Below, piece by piece: positions 51,788 to 60,549 of a stretch of 64,000 nt of DNA. Each line of letters begins with the position of its first letter. Within the stretch, counting starts at the first letter, position 1. Source of the DNA: Bacillota bacterium (GTDB taxonomy: Bacteria; Bacillota; Clostridia; Christensenellales; SZUA-584); the NCBI GenBank assembly GCA_023410475.1, contig JAEYPS010000005.1:62001-126000 (forward strand), written 5' to 3'. A program made the translations under genes and the position numbers. The notes under the pieces were generated by a model. That model was not told the origin of the DNA and ran no database searches. It saw only the letters and a list, made by a program, of their open reading frames with translations.

Positions 51788-52839
51788 TCCTTCTCTATGT
51801 AACTTTTAAATACGCTGAGTATCTCGCGCTCATCGTATGTGCCAATGAGCGCCCCCTTTGAAAAGAGCGCGGCTTTGGCTCCGCCCGCTATGCCTATGTC
51901 GGCGTGTTTCGCCTCGCCGGGGCCGTTCACGACACAGCCCATCACGGCTGCCGTTATCGGCTTGCCAATTTCGAGCAGTATACTCTCAACGCTCTGCGCG
52001 AGCCCCGATACGTCTATCTTTGTCCTTGCGCACGTCGGGCAGCTTATGACCTCGGGGTAAAACTGCCTTACGCCCGCCGCCTGGAGTATGCGCCTCGCGG
52101 CCTCTATTTCCTTAACCGGGTCGCCGGTTATCGACACGCGCACCGTGTCGCCAATACCGTCAACGAGCAGCGCGCCGAGCCCCACGGCAGACTTTATTAC
52201 CGCGTTGTTATATGTCCCCGCCTCGGTTATCCCTATATGAAGCGGAGCGTCGCATGCGTCCGAAAACATGCGGTTAGCTGCTATAGTGACTGGCACGGAC
52301 GACGCTTTAATAGAAACGACGACGTCGTAGAAGCCCATGTCGTAGACATAGCGCACAGCACTCATAGCGCTCTCGGCGAGCGCCACAGGCACGGGACTTC
52401 CGTATTTTTTGAGCAGCTCCTTTTCAAGAGAGCCTGAGTTTACGCCTATCCTAACAGCCGCGGAATTGCTTCTCGCGCACTCTATGACAGTTCGAAGAGC
52501 GTCGTACCCTCCGAGATTACCGGGGTTTACCCTGACCTTGTCCGCGCCGCTCTCGATGGCCATCACCGCGAGCTTAGCGTCGAAATGCACGTCGGCTATA
52601 AGCGGAATGCAAATGCCGTCTTTGATCGCTCGCAGCGCCGGGGCGCACTCGCTGTCGTAAAACGCGCACCTTACCGCCTCGCAGCCGGCGCCTTCCAGCA
52701 GTGATATCTGCTCTAAAGTCGCCTCTGTGTCCGCGGTTAACGTATTAGTCATCGACTGGACGAGCACGGGGTTATTTGCGCCTATCGCGGCCCCGCCGAA
52801 CACGACCTCTCTCGTCCGTTTTGCCTCCGAGCTATCCAC
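51763..52839 (-). CDS. ispG: 4-hydroxy-3-methylbut-2-enyl diphosphate synthase
   Basis: 358 residues. MEP pathway enzyme (also gcpE) that makes HMBPP with a [4Fe-4S] cluster. Cys ligands lie in CPTCARTK and in GCVVNGPGEAKHADIG. Start GTG 52839 is preferred (GAGG 8 bases upstream, overlapping the rseP stop) over the ATG at 52860. Its last ~6 residues (GGPQKA) are encoded by the hairpin repeat, an unusual C-terminus. Confidence 0.92.
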   Translation of the reverse strand: MDSSEAKRTREVVFGGAAIGANNPVLVQSMTNTLTADTEATLEQISLLEGAGCEAVRCAFYDSECAPALRAIKDGICIPLIADVHFDAKLAVMAIESGADKVRVNPGNLGGYDALRTVIECARSNSAAVRIGVNSGSLEKELLKKYGSPVPVALAESAMSAVRYVYDMGFYDVVVSIKASSVPVTIAANRMFSDACDAPLHIGITEAGTYNNAVIKSAVGLGALLVDGIGDTVRVSITGDPVKEIEAARRILQAAGVRQFYPEVISCPTCARTKIDVSGLAQSVESILLEIGKPITAAVMGCVVNGPGEAKHADIGIAGGAKAALFSKGALIGTYDEREILSVFKSYIEKEYGGPQKA

Positions 52840-53887
52840 CGAACAACCTCGCCAGATCACGGTATGTGATGAGTATAAATATAACGATAAACGCCACGAA
52901 CCCCGCGAAGTGTATAATGCCCTCTACGTTCCTCGGGACCGGCTTCCTGAATATCTTCTCTATAGCTATGAACACGAGCCTTCCCCCGTCGAGCGCGGGC
53001 AGCGGCAGCAGGTTCATGATAGCGAGGCTGATGCTGATAGCTATGCCAAGCTGCATCACGCTTTGCAGGCTGTTTCGTATGGCCTGCCCGAGATAGACAA
53101 CTATAGTCGGCAGACTGGCAATGTCCTGTGTGCCTTTCCCCGCGAAAAGCCCGATAACGGCAAGTATCGTAGACTTTACGATAAAGTACATATATTTGAA
53201 CGAAAGCGCTATAGCCTCGAAAAAGCCGTATGTTACCGGCTGGCCTCCGAATGTGATGCCCGCCATCTTGTCATCATAGACTTTGGGCTTACCGTCCTGC
53301 CCTATGTCCGTAAGGCCGGATACCTTCGGTATGGAATAAGCCTGCTCGCGCCCGTCCTTGAGCACGGTGATGTTAAGGTAATCGGGCGAGGTCGGAAGAT
53401 CGTATATCTCCATCGAGAAGTCGAGTTTCTGGCCGTTTATCTCCACGATAACGTCGCCCGCCTCAAGGCCTGCAGCCTGCGCCGGGCTTCCTTCCCATAC
53501 CTTGCCCACTGTAGGCACCGCGTCTCCGAACACGCAAAGAGTGAATATCACAAGTACGAACGCGAATATTATGTTGAAGACAGGGCCCGCCGCTATGGTA
53601 AGCGCGCGCCTTCCAGCGGGCTGGTTGTTGAAGGCGAGCTTGTCGCCCATTTCCTCATCCTCGCCGTAAAACTTCGTAAAGCCCCCGATAAAAAACCAGC
53701 GTATGGAGTATATTATGTCGTTTTTGACCCACTGCTTAAACTTCGGGCCAAAGCCTATAGCGAATTCAACTATCTTTATGTTGCAGGCGCGACCTATGCC
53801 GTAGTGGCCAAGCTCGTGCACCATTATTATTATGCCAATGACGATAACAGCACCCAGGATGCTTATCGCCGAAACCAGAAATTCCAA
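52832..53887 (-). CDS. rseP: Site-2 protease RseP/RasP family
   Basis: 351 residues. A membrane zinc protease with HELGH at residues 24-28, a PDZ domain (~115-195) and the second motif LPALDGG near residue 300. It releases regulators by intramembrane cleavage. In the conserved dxr-rseP-ispG order. Two hairpin repeats fill its upstream gap. Confidence 0.93.
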   Translation of the reverse strand: MEFLVSAISILGAVIVIGIIIMVHELGHYGIGRACNIKIVEFAIGFGPKFKQWVKNDIIYSIRWFFIGGFTKFYGEDEEMGDKLAFNNQPAGRRALTIAAGPVFNIIFAFVLVIFTLCVFGDAVPTVGKVWEGSPAQAAGLEAGDVIVEINGQKLDFSMEIYDLPTSPDYLNITVLKDGREQAYSIPKVSGLTDIGQDGKPKVYDDKMAGITFGGQPVTYGFFEAIALSFKYMYFIVKSTILAVIGLFAGKGTQDIASLPTIVVYLGQAIRNSLQSVMQLGIAISISLAIMNLLPLPALDGGRLVFIAIEKIFRKPVPRNVEGIIHFAGFVAFIVIFILITYRDLARLFGG

Positions 53888-53924
53888 CTGCGCCCTCCTT
53901 TCAAACTTTATTACTTTATTCTAC

Positions 53925-53960
53925 ACCCCTAAAAGCTTACGCTTTTTGGGGGGCCGTATT
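53925..53960 (-). repeat. Short hairpin repeat, copy 4
   Basis: ACCCCTAAAAGC TTAC GCTTTTTGGGG, then GGCCGTATT. Tandem with copy 5, 39 bp apart, in the dxr-rseP gap. Confidence 0.75.
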
Positions 53961-53963
53961 TCT

Positions 53964-54001
53964 ACCCCTAAAAGCTTACGCTTTTCGGGGACCCCGTATT
54001 A
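53964..54001 (-). repeat. Short hairpin repeat, copy 5
   Basis: ACCCCTAAAAGC TTAC GCTTTTCGGGG, then ACCCCGTATTA. The most complete consensus copy; 9 bp from the dxr stop. Confidence 0.75.
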
Positions 54002-54009
54002 ATTATATT

Positions 54010-55179
54010 TCACGCGTGTGCTGAAATACGTACTTTGTCAAAATTGTCGTATATGTAGTTTTTGACTTCCTTATCCGTGTTGTATATCTCTATGAGCGTG
54101 TTGCCCTTGAGGTGAGAAAACTTGTTCATAGCAAAAGCCACACTTTTTTCTATATCGCCGAACGCTATCCTCTTTTCGAGGAACAGGTCTACCGCCGCCT
54201 CGTTGGCCGCGTTCATTATAAGAGGCAGGGAGCCGCCTTCGCGAAGGGCCTCTCTCGCGTGCCTGAAGCACGGGAATTTATCCGTGTCAGGCTCTTCGAA
54301 CGTAAGAGTCTTTATTGCTGTAAAATCAAGATGCCCCACTACGCTATTAAGCCTCTCGGGATGGCCGAACGCGTACTGTATCGCCTGGCGCATGTCCGTC
54401 GGGCCCATCTGAGCTATCACAGCGCCGTCATTGTATTCTATCATCGAGTGTATAATGCTCTGCCGGTGAACGGTAACGTCTATCATGTCGGGCGTTATGC
54501 CAAACAGCCATTTCGTCTCTATGACCTCAATCCCTTTGTTCATGTATGTCGCGCAGTCGACCGTGACCTTTTTGCCCATACGCCAGTTAGGGTGCCTTAA
54601 AGCCTGCTCAACGGTGGCCTTTTCTATGTCTTCCTTGCTCCAACTGAGAAACGGCCCGCCCGACGCGGTAAGTATCACGCGTCTAAGACCTGTGGTATCG
54701 AGCCCTTTGAGGCACTGATACACCGCGCATAGCTCGCTGTCCACGGGGAAAATCTCCGACTTTGAGCTTTTAAGCCTCTCGGTTACTATGTGCCCTCCGC
54801 ACACGAGCGACTCCTTGTTTGCGAGCGCGACGTTCGTCCCCCTGTCGAGGCATTCTATTAGCGGCGGAAGCCCCGCTATGCCTACAACGGCTATCAATAC
54901 AATATCGGGGTCGCCCGCGCTGCACGATTCGAGCAGCCCCTGTATGCCAAACCCGACTTTTATTCCCTTCGGAACTTTCTTTTCGAACTCGATGTCGCCC
55001 GCGCACCCCGTGAGTCCTATATAGCCCGCGCCGAACTTCTTAGCGGTCTTAATTATCTCGTCACCGCTTCTGTGAGCCGTCACCGCCGTGACGCTGAAGC
55101 GTCCGGGGTTTTTTTCTATTATGTCCAGCGCCTGACGGCCTATTGAGCCCGTCGCGCCTAAGATTGCAATCTTCTTCAT
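54010..55179 (-). CDS. dxr: 1-deoxy-D-xylulose 5-phosphate reductoisomerase
   Basis: 389 residues. NADPH motif LGATGSIG at residues ~7-14, then VALANKESLVCGG and ASGGPFLSW. First committed step of the MEP isoprenoid pathway, giving MEP from DXP. AAAGGAA precedes the ATG. With ispG and uppS it supplies isoprenoids for the wall lipid carrier. Confidence 0.97.
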   Translation of the reverse strand: MKKIAILGATGSIGRQALDIIEKNPGRFSVTAVTAHRSGDEIIKTAKKFGAGYIGLTGCAGDIEFEKKVPKGIKVGFGIQGLLESCSAGDPDIVLIAVVGIAGLPPLIECLDRGTNVALANKESLVCGGHIVTERLKSSKSEIFPVDSELCAVYQCLKGLDTTGLRRVILTASGGPFLSWSKEDIEKATVEQALRHPNWRMGKKVTVDCATYMNKGIEVIETKWLFGITPDMIDVTVHRQSIIHSMIEYNDGAVIAQMGPTDMRQAIQYAFGHPERLNSVVGHLDFTAIKTLTFEEPDTDKFPCFRHAREALREGGSLPLIMNAANEAAVDLFLEKRIAFGDIEKSVAFAMNKFSHLKGNTLIEIYNTDKEVKNYIYDNFDKVRISAHA

Positions 55180-55225
55180 TCAATATTCCTTTATGCTCCC
55201 GTCGGCGTTTCGTTTGCCCGGGATG

Positions 55226-56026
55226 TTATACTACAAATCCATAAAACGCATACACTGCGGGAACTACGAATAGCATTGAGTCGAGCCTGTCCATAGCGCC
55301 GCCGTGCGTACCCATTATCCTGCCGAAGTCCTTTACGCCGTAATGCCTCTTTATCTTGGATGCCGCGAGATCTCCTATCTGCGCTAGAATCGACAGCACC
55401 GCGCCGAGAGCAAGATACCAGTACGCGGGTATATTAACGCCGAAAGCTCCCTGTCCGAAAAAACCGAACATATAGACGGCGCATATGCCGAAGAACGTTC
55501 CCCCTATCGCGCCTTCCACGGTCTTTTTTGGGCTGATGCTCGGGGCTAACTTGTGCCTGCCTATTAGCATTCCCGTAAAGTACGCAAAAGAATCGGTTAT
55601 GACCGCCGAGGCGAAGACGATTATCATTAAGAACCTGAACGCGTTAATATCTCCCACACACGAAAGAGCAATCAAAAACGCGTAGAACATTCCCGGATAC
55701 GCTATGGAAAATACGGTCATAAAACCGTCTTTGGCGTCCCTGTCCTTAAGCACGATGATTGTGAATATTACTACAGCCGAGAGTATGAACAGCATGGCTA
55801 TTCCCGCGAAGCCGCCCGCGTAGTTGAACGCCGGAAAAGAAAGCGCGGCAAAACCGTATGCAACGGCTCGCAGAGGTTTTGAGCCCGCAGACACCATTCC
55901 GAGCATCTCATGCATGCAAAGCACCCCGACCGCCGCTACCACGATTCTCGCGAACAAACCGCCGAAGTATACGGACGAAACCAGCAGCACGAGAGCCGGT
56001 ATTGCAAAAAGCGTTCTTTTAATCAA
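55226..56026 (-). CDS. cdsA: Phosphatidate cytidylyltransferase
   Basis: 266 residues, eight membrane segments and the CdsA ending KRHYGVKDFGRIMGTHGG then MDRLDSM. Makes CDP-diacylglycerol from phosphatidate. TTG start at 56026 with GGAGGAG upstream. Part of the rpsB-polC cluster. Confidence 0.95.
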   Translation of the reverse strand: MIKRTLFAIPALVLLVSSVYFGGLFARIVVAAVGVLCMHEMLGMVSAGSKPLRAVAYGFAALSFPAFNYAGGFAGIAMLFILSAVVIFTIIVLKDRDAKDGFMTVFSIAYPGMFYAFLIALSCVGDINAFRFLMIIVFASAVITDSFAYFTGMLIGRHKLAPSISPKKTVEGAIGGTFFGICAVYMFGFFGQGAFGVNIPAYWYLALGAVLSILAQIGDLAASKIKRHYGVKDFGRIMGTHGGAMDRLDSMLFVVPAVYAFYGFVV

Positions 56027-56058
56027 CGAAACTCCTCCAAAATCATGCCCCGACGGCG

Positions 56059-56799
56059 CTAAACACCCCCGAAACGGCGGTCGCGCTCCGCGTAGACGCC
56101 AAGAGCCTTCTTATATTCCGTTTCGTCAAAATCCGGCCACAGAGTGTCCGTAAAGTAAAGCTCGGCGTAAGCGAGCTGGTAAAGCAGAAAGTTGCTTATG
56201 CGGGCTTCGCCGCTCGTGCGTATCATGATATCCGGGTCGGGCTGGCCGGCAGTAGTCAGCAGCGACGATATATATTCTTCGGTAACGTCGTCGGCGTTCC
56301 TGGCTTCGCTCAACGCCTTTTTAAAGGCGTCCACAATTTCACTTCGTCCTCCGTAGTTGATTGCCATGTTTACGGTGAGACCGGTGTTGTCTTTCGTGGT
56401 GCGTTTCGCGCGCTCTATCTCTTTTGTAACTTCCAGAGGGAGCTTTGAGATATCTCCCAGAGTAAGTATACGTACATTTTTCTCATGCAACTCGGCAAGT
56501 TCTTTCTTTAAATACTCGAGAAGCAGCCCCATCAGCGTGCCCACTTCCTCTGTAGGCCGCTTCCAGTTCTCGGTGGAAAACGCGTACAGCGTCAGATACT
56601 TAATGCCTATATCAGAGCTCATGCGTATAATCGTACGTACGCGCTCGACGCCTGCCCTGTGGCCCGCAGCGCGCGGAAGGCCGCGCTTTTTTGCCCATCT
56701 GCCGTTGCCGTCCATTATGACCGCGACATGAACGGGAAGCCTTTCGCGGTCAATCCCCGCGTAAACGCTTTCGTCTGTCTTTTTTTTACCGAACAACAT
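56059..56799 (-). CDS. uppS: Undecaprenyl diphosphate synthase
   Basis: 246 residues from ATG 56799; a TTG six codons upstream is nearer an AAAGGG site, so the start is uncertain. The cis-prenyltransferase signature MDGNGRWAKKRGLPRAAGH is near residue 30, and RTSGEARISNFLLYQ near the end. Makes the C55 lipid carrier for peptidoglycan from IPP. Next to the small protein and frr. Confidence 0.95.
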   Translation of the reverse strand: MLFGKKKTDESVYAGIDRERLPVHVAVIMDGNGRWAKKRGLPRAAGHRAGVERVRTIIRMSSDIGIKYLTLYAFSTENWKRPTEEVGTLMGLLLEYLKKELAELHEKNVRILTLGDISKLPLEVTKEIERAKRTTKDNTGLTVNMAINYGGRSEIVDAFKKALSEARNADDVTEEYISSLLTTAGQPDPDIMIRTSGEARISNFLLYQLAYAELYFTDTLWPDFDETEYKKALGVYAERDRRFGGV

Positions 56800-56871
56800 G
56801 TTCGTAATTCCGCTCAACAGAAAAATCCCTTTCCTGCTCCTGATAATACATATCGGCAAACAATGCCCGCC

Positions 56872-57087
56872 CTAGATCCTCGTCTTAAAACGTGATACCG
56901 TTATTTCAATACTATTGTTTCCAATCGGGCGCACACGTATAACCCTTTCGGAATCGGCGCCCGGGACGCCGCGCTTTGACGCATAGTCTATGCGCACTGC
57001 GCTAAGCCCCTGCCCGCGAAGCTTTTCCTCGGCTTCCCGCGCCTCAAGGCCGAGCAGAAACTTAAAAGCATCGCCCTCATGGGTCAT
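56872..57087 (-). CDS. Small conserved protein, PASTA-like
   Basis: 71 residues, ATG overlapping the frr stop by four bases. The pattern (EAEEKLRGQGLSAVRI..., then VIRVRPIGNNSIEITVSRF) resembles one PASTA repeat, which has the same spacing of a helix and three strands. Short proteins are often found at this spot between frr and uppS in Clostridia. Function unknown. Confidence 0.5.
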   Translation of the reverse strand: MTHEGDAFKFLLGLEAREAEEKLRGQGLSAVRIDYASKRGVPGADSERVIRVRPIGNNSIEITVSRFKTRI

Positions 57088-57647
57088 ACTTCCATGATTT
57101 CCTGTTCTTTTTCCTTGACGGCCGCGTCTATTTTCTTGATATATTCGTCCGTCAGTTCCTGCACTTCTTTTTCGAGGTCTTTATAATCGTCTTCAGTTAT
57201 CTCGCTTGATTTCTGGCTCTTTTTGAACGCCTCGTTCGCGTCCCGGCGGACAACCCTTACCGCTACTTTTGCGTCTTCGCCTTTTTTCTTTACCGTCTTT
57301 GCAAGCTCCGCCCTTCTTTCCTGCGTGAGCTCGGGTATTACAAGCCTTATCACCTTACCGTCGTTAGAGGGGTTTATGCCAAGGTCGGATTTCATTATCG
57401 CCTTCTCGACATCGGAGAGTATCTTCGTATCCCAAACGGAGACCACTATCATGCGAGGCTCGGGCGCGGATATGTTGCCGAGCTGGTTTATGGGCGTCGG
57501 CGTTCCGTAATAGTCTACATGTATGCCGTCAAGCAGCTGAGGGTTTGCCCTGCCCGCGCGTATATGCGAGAGCTCCTTTTTAAGCGCGGCTATCGATTTT
57601 TCCATCTTTGTTTTTGCGGCGTCTAGCGCCTCGTGTTTTACGTACAT
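57084..57647 (-). CDS. frr: Ribosome recycling factor
   Basis: 187 residues from ATG 57647 (AAAGGAGG upstream). The pattern SHIRAGRANPQLLDGIHVDY and the long helical arms (KKKGEDAKVAVRVVRRDAN) match RRF, which splits the post-termination ribosome with EF-G. Overlaps the next gene by four bases. Confidence 0.96.
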   Translation of the reverse strand: MYVKHEALDAAKTKMEKSIAALKKELSHIRAGRANPQLLDGIHVDYYGTPTPINQLGNISAPEPRMIVVSVWDTKILSDVEKAIMKSDLGINPSNDGKVIRLVIPELTQERRAELAKTVKKKGEDAKVAVRVVRRDANEAFKKSQKSSEITEDDYKDLEKEVQELTDEYIKKIDAAVKEKEQEIMEV

Positions 57648-57675
57648 ACCTAACCTCCTTTGAAGATTTTTATAC

Positions 57676-57716
57676 ACCCCAAATAGTCTCAAGACTTTTT
57701 GGGTATCCCGTATTAA
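57676..57716 (-). repeat. Short hairpin repeat, copy 6
   Basis: ACCCCAAATAGTCTCAAGACTTTTTGGG, then TATCCCGTATTAA; a diverged copy in the pyrH-frr gap. Confidence 0.65.
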
Positions 57717-57735
57717 GCTCTGTTGTGTAAACGTT

Positions 57736-58440
57736 CTAGTTTATCCTTGTTCCTATTTTGTCGCCCATAACTACTTTTTTTATGCCGTCCTTGACATCGA
57801 GACCGAAGCACACTATCGGTATGCTGTTGTCCATGCACAGCGACACCGCCGTCGTGTCCATAACAGTGAGTTTCTGGTTAATGACGTCGATATAGCTTAT
57901 ATGGTCATATTTCTTGGCGCTGCTGTTGAGCTTAGGGTCGCTGTCGTAGACGCCGTCAACATTCTTCGCGAAAAGTATCAGCTCGGCCTCGATCTCCGCG
58001 GCTCTCAGCGCCGCGGCCGTGTCAGTTGAGAAATACGGGTTGCCCGTGCCGCACGCGAACACTACGACCCTTCCCTTTTCAAGATGCCTCATAGCGCGCC
58101 GGCGGATATAAGGCTCGGCGATAGAGCGCATCTCTATCGCTGTCTGCACCCTCGTTTGCATGCCTTTGTTTTCAAGAGCGTCCTGCATCGCAAGAGCGTT
58201 GATTACCGTAGCCAGCATGCCCATGTGGTCGGCTGTAGTCCTGTCCATCCCGACGCCGCTGCGGCCGCGCCATATGTTGCCTCCCCCGACTATAATGCCT
58301 ATCTCTACGCCCATCCTTGCGACCTCTATCACCTGGTCGGCTACGGAAGACATAACGTCAAAATCGAACCCTATCCCGGAGTTTCCCGCGAGTGCTTCCC
58401 CGCTTATCTTAAGTATAACGCGTTTGTATTTCGGCGACAT
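57736..58440 (-). CDS. pyrH: UMP kinase
   Basis: 234 residues. Phosphorylates UMP to UDP. Contains LKISGEALAG near the N-terminus and GGGNIWRG. ATG 58440 is preferred (AAGGAG 7 bases upstream) over two earlier Met. Between tsf and frr, its usual place. Confidence 0.96.
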   Translation of the reverse strand: MSPKYKRVILKISGEALAGNSGIGFDFDVMSSVADQVIEVARMGVEIGIIVGGGNIWRGRSGVGMDRTTADHMGMLATVINALAMQDALENKGMQTRVQTAIEMRSIAEPYIRRRAMRHLEKGRVVVFACGTGNPYFSTDTAAALRAAEIEAELILFAKNVDGVYDSDPKLNSSAKKYDHISYIDVINQKLTVMDTTAVSLCMDNSIPIVCFGLDVKDGIKKVVMGDKIGTRIN

Positions 58441-58545
58441 AGGCATACTCCTTATAATAACATATTTTTTACTAGGCTGCATCGCTTTTTGCTTATTTGC
58501 AAAAAGGGAGAGTGCGCCCTTTGCCACTCTCCCAAAAGCTTTACG

Positions 58546-59463
58546 TTATTTGGACGTCTGTTTCATTACCTCTTGCGCAAAGTCGTCTTTGCGTTTTTCA
58601 AGGCCTTCGCCCATTTCGTAGCGCGCAAAACGCCTGATCTCGATAGTATCGCCAAGTTTGGCGGACAGCTCTTTTACAAGCTGCTTTATCGTCTTATCCT
58701 GGTCTTTGACGAAAAGCTGCTCAACGAGGCAGAAGTCCTTGAAGTATTTTTGTATACGGCCTTCGACCATCTTGTCTACGATGTTCTCGGGTTTGCCCTC
58801 GTTTAAGGCCTGAGCGCGAAGTATTTCCTTTTCGTTAGTAATCACCGACTCGGGCACGTCTTTGGGCTCGAGATACAGCGGATTAGCCGCCGCGACCTGC
58901 ATAGCCGTGTCGTGCACGAATGCCTTGAAGTCGTCACTGCCCGCCGTCGCTGCCGAGCCGCATCCGACCTCGATAATAACGCCAATCTTGCCGCCGAGGT
59001 GGATGTAGCTGTCCACAAGACCTGTTCCCTGAAGCTGATAGCGCGTGAAACGGCGCACGTCTATCTTTTCGCCAATCTCGCCTATCTTCTCTTTCACAAC
59101 ATCCGACACCGTGCCGGCGCCCGCGCTCTGAGCAAGCAGCGCGTCGACATCGGCGGGGTCGTTCTTCTTTATATGCCCGGCTATGCCGCGCACAAAATCT
59201 TTGAACACAGGCGTTTTCGCTACGAAGTCGGTCTCGCAGTTTATCTCTACCATAGCGCCGCCGTCCGCCTCAACAAAGCTCTCTACAACGCCTTCGGCCG
59301 CTATCCTGTCGGCTTTCTTCGCGGCGGATGCAAGCCCCTTCTCGCGCAGTATCTTTATTGCCTCCTCAAAGTCTCCGTTCGCCGTAGTCAGCGCGTTTTT
59401 GCAGTCCATCATGCCGGCGCCCGTCTTCTCTCTAAGCGCCTTAACATCACTAGCAGTAATCAT
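58546..59463 (-). CDS. tsf: Elongation factor Ts
   Basis: 305 residues. N-terminal UBA-like domain (VKALREKTGAGMMDCKNALT) and the core TDFVAKTPVFKDF. Exchanges GDP for GTP on EF-Tu. AAGGAG is upstream of the ATG. Follows rpsB. Confidence 0.97.
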   Translation of the reverse strand: MITASDVKALREKTGAGMMDCKNALTTANGDFEEAIKILREKGLASAAKKADRIAAEGVVESFVEADGGAMVEINCETDFVAKTPVFKDFVRGIAGHIKKNDPADVDALLAQSAGAGTVSDVVKEKIGEIGEKIDVRRFTRYQLQGTGLVDSYIHLGGKIGVIIEVGCGSAATAGSDDFKAFVHDTAMQVAAANPLYLEPKDVPESVITNEKEILRAQALNEGKPENIVDKMVEGRIQKYFKDFCLVEQLFVKDQDKTIKQLVKELSAKLGDTIEIRRFARYEMGEGLEKRKDDFAQEVMKQTSK

Positions 59464-59540
59464 ATCAAATAAATCTCCTTAAACTATCTTATGCCCTTAT
59501 TCTGCCCAAAAAAGCGGACAATTAAGGGCGTCTTATCCAT

Positions 59541-59578
59541 ACCCTTAAAGTCTTGCGGCTTTTGGGGGCCCCGTGTTA
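59541..59578 (-). repeat. Short hairpin repeat, copy 7 (at the rpsB stop)
   Basis: ACCCTTAAAGTC, TTGC, GGCTTTTGGGGG then CCCCGTGTTA. The final TTA is the complement of the rpsB stop codon, so this copy begins at that stop. It fills part of the rpsB-tsf gap. Confidence 0.7.
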
Positions 59579-60370
59579 AGCCTCGGTCTCCGGTTCATCC
59601 GAGGGTTCGTCCATCGCTCCTATAAGATCGACATCTTCCTCTTCCTGCACGGCCGCGGGCGCGGGCGCGGATGTGTCTTCCATCTGCTCGCCCTGCTTAG
59701 CTTCAAGCACTGCGTCGGCCATCTTTGAGGCCAGCAGCTTAACGGCGCGGATGGCGTCGTCGTTGCCGGGTATGACGCAGTCAACTTCATCGGGGTCGCA
59801 GTTTGTATCGACTATTCCCACTATCGGAATCCCGAGTGACCTTGCCTCGAGTATCGCGATGTGTTCTTTTCTCGGGTCTACCACGAACAGCACTCCTGGA
59901 AGCTCTCTCATATCCCTTATGCCGCCGAGGTTTTTCTGAAGTTTTTCATGCTCGTTCATAAGCTTTATTACTTCTTTTTTGGGAAGCAGCGCAAACTCGC
60001 CCGTCTCCTCCATCTTTTCTATCTTTTCGAGCCTTCTCACGCGGCTCCTTATCGTTTTGAAGTTTGTAAGCATGCCGCCGAGCCACCTCTGGCTGACGAA
60101 ATACATACCGCAGCGCTGAGCTTCCTGCTCAACGGATTCCTGCGCCTGTTTCTTCGTGCCTACGAAAAGTACCGTTTTCCCTTCCATCACCGCGTCGCGC
60201 ACAAAAAAATACGCCTGCTCCACCATCTTGACCGTTTTCTGAAGGTCGATGATGTAGATGCCGTTGCGCTCCGTGAAGATGTACTTTTTCATTTTGGGGT
60301 TCCAGCGTCTCGTCTGGTGCCCGAAATGGACGCCCGCTTCTAAAAGCTGCTTCATTGAAATGACTGACAA
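59576..60370 (-). CDS. rpsB: 30S ribosomal protein S2
   Basis: 264 residues. It starts MSVISMKQLLEAGVHFGHQT from a TTG at 60370 with AGGAGG 8 bases upstream. The tail is extended and acidic (EDTSAPAPAAVQEEEDVDLI). First gene of the long cluster to polC. Confidence 0.97.
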   Translation of the reverse strand: MSVISMKQLLEAGVHFGHQTRRWNPKMKKYIFTERNGIYIIDLQKTVKMVEQAYFFVRDAVMEGKTVLFVGTKKQAQESVEQEAQRCGMYFVSQRWLGGMLTNFKTIRSRVRRLEKIEKMEETGEFALLPKKEVIKLMNEHEKLQKNLGGIRDMRELPGVLFVVDPRKEHIAILEARSLGIPIVGIVDTNCDPDEVDCVIPGNDDAIRAVKLLASKMADAVLEAKQGEQMEDTSAPAPAAVQEEEDVDLIGAMDEPSDEPETEA

Positions 60371-60491
60371 TTTATTTTCCTCCTAGTTTTTTCCTCCCGC
60401 GCTTCAACTCTTTGCGGAACCTTCGGCCTTAAAAGTATTTGACCGGCAGGCACTGCCGCAAAAATCCGCTACGGTGTGAAATACAGATGGA
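60371..60491 (-). promoter_or_regulatory. rpsB 5' leader with hairpin
   Basis: About 115 bases of untranslated leader between the promoter and the rpsB start, with CGGCAG T GCCTGCCG-type dyad (near 60440-60455). Leaders before S2 are known control sites in other bacteria; I cannot recognise a named Rfam structure. Confidence 0.4.
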
Positions 60492-60520
60492 ATTATAACA
60501 CAGGGGTAAATGAGAATCAA
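60492..60520 (-). promoter_or_regulatory. Sigma-A promoter of the rpsB cluster
   Basis: On the minus strand TTGATT (60515-60520), 17 bp and TATAAT (60492-60497). No clear terminator is seen between here and polC, so it may drive the entire cluster. Confidence 0.78.
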
Positions 60521-60549
60521 CAGATTTGTTGGACTACGCTTAATCTATA

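Noticed and set aside
52727..53932. 401-codon plus-strand frame opposite rseP/ispG
   Set aside because: Antisense shadow; the minus-strand genes are full-length known families.
53925..54001. The hairpin repeats as ordinary terminators
   Set aside because: They have strong stems but no U tract, and several lie inside one operon or at a start codon.
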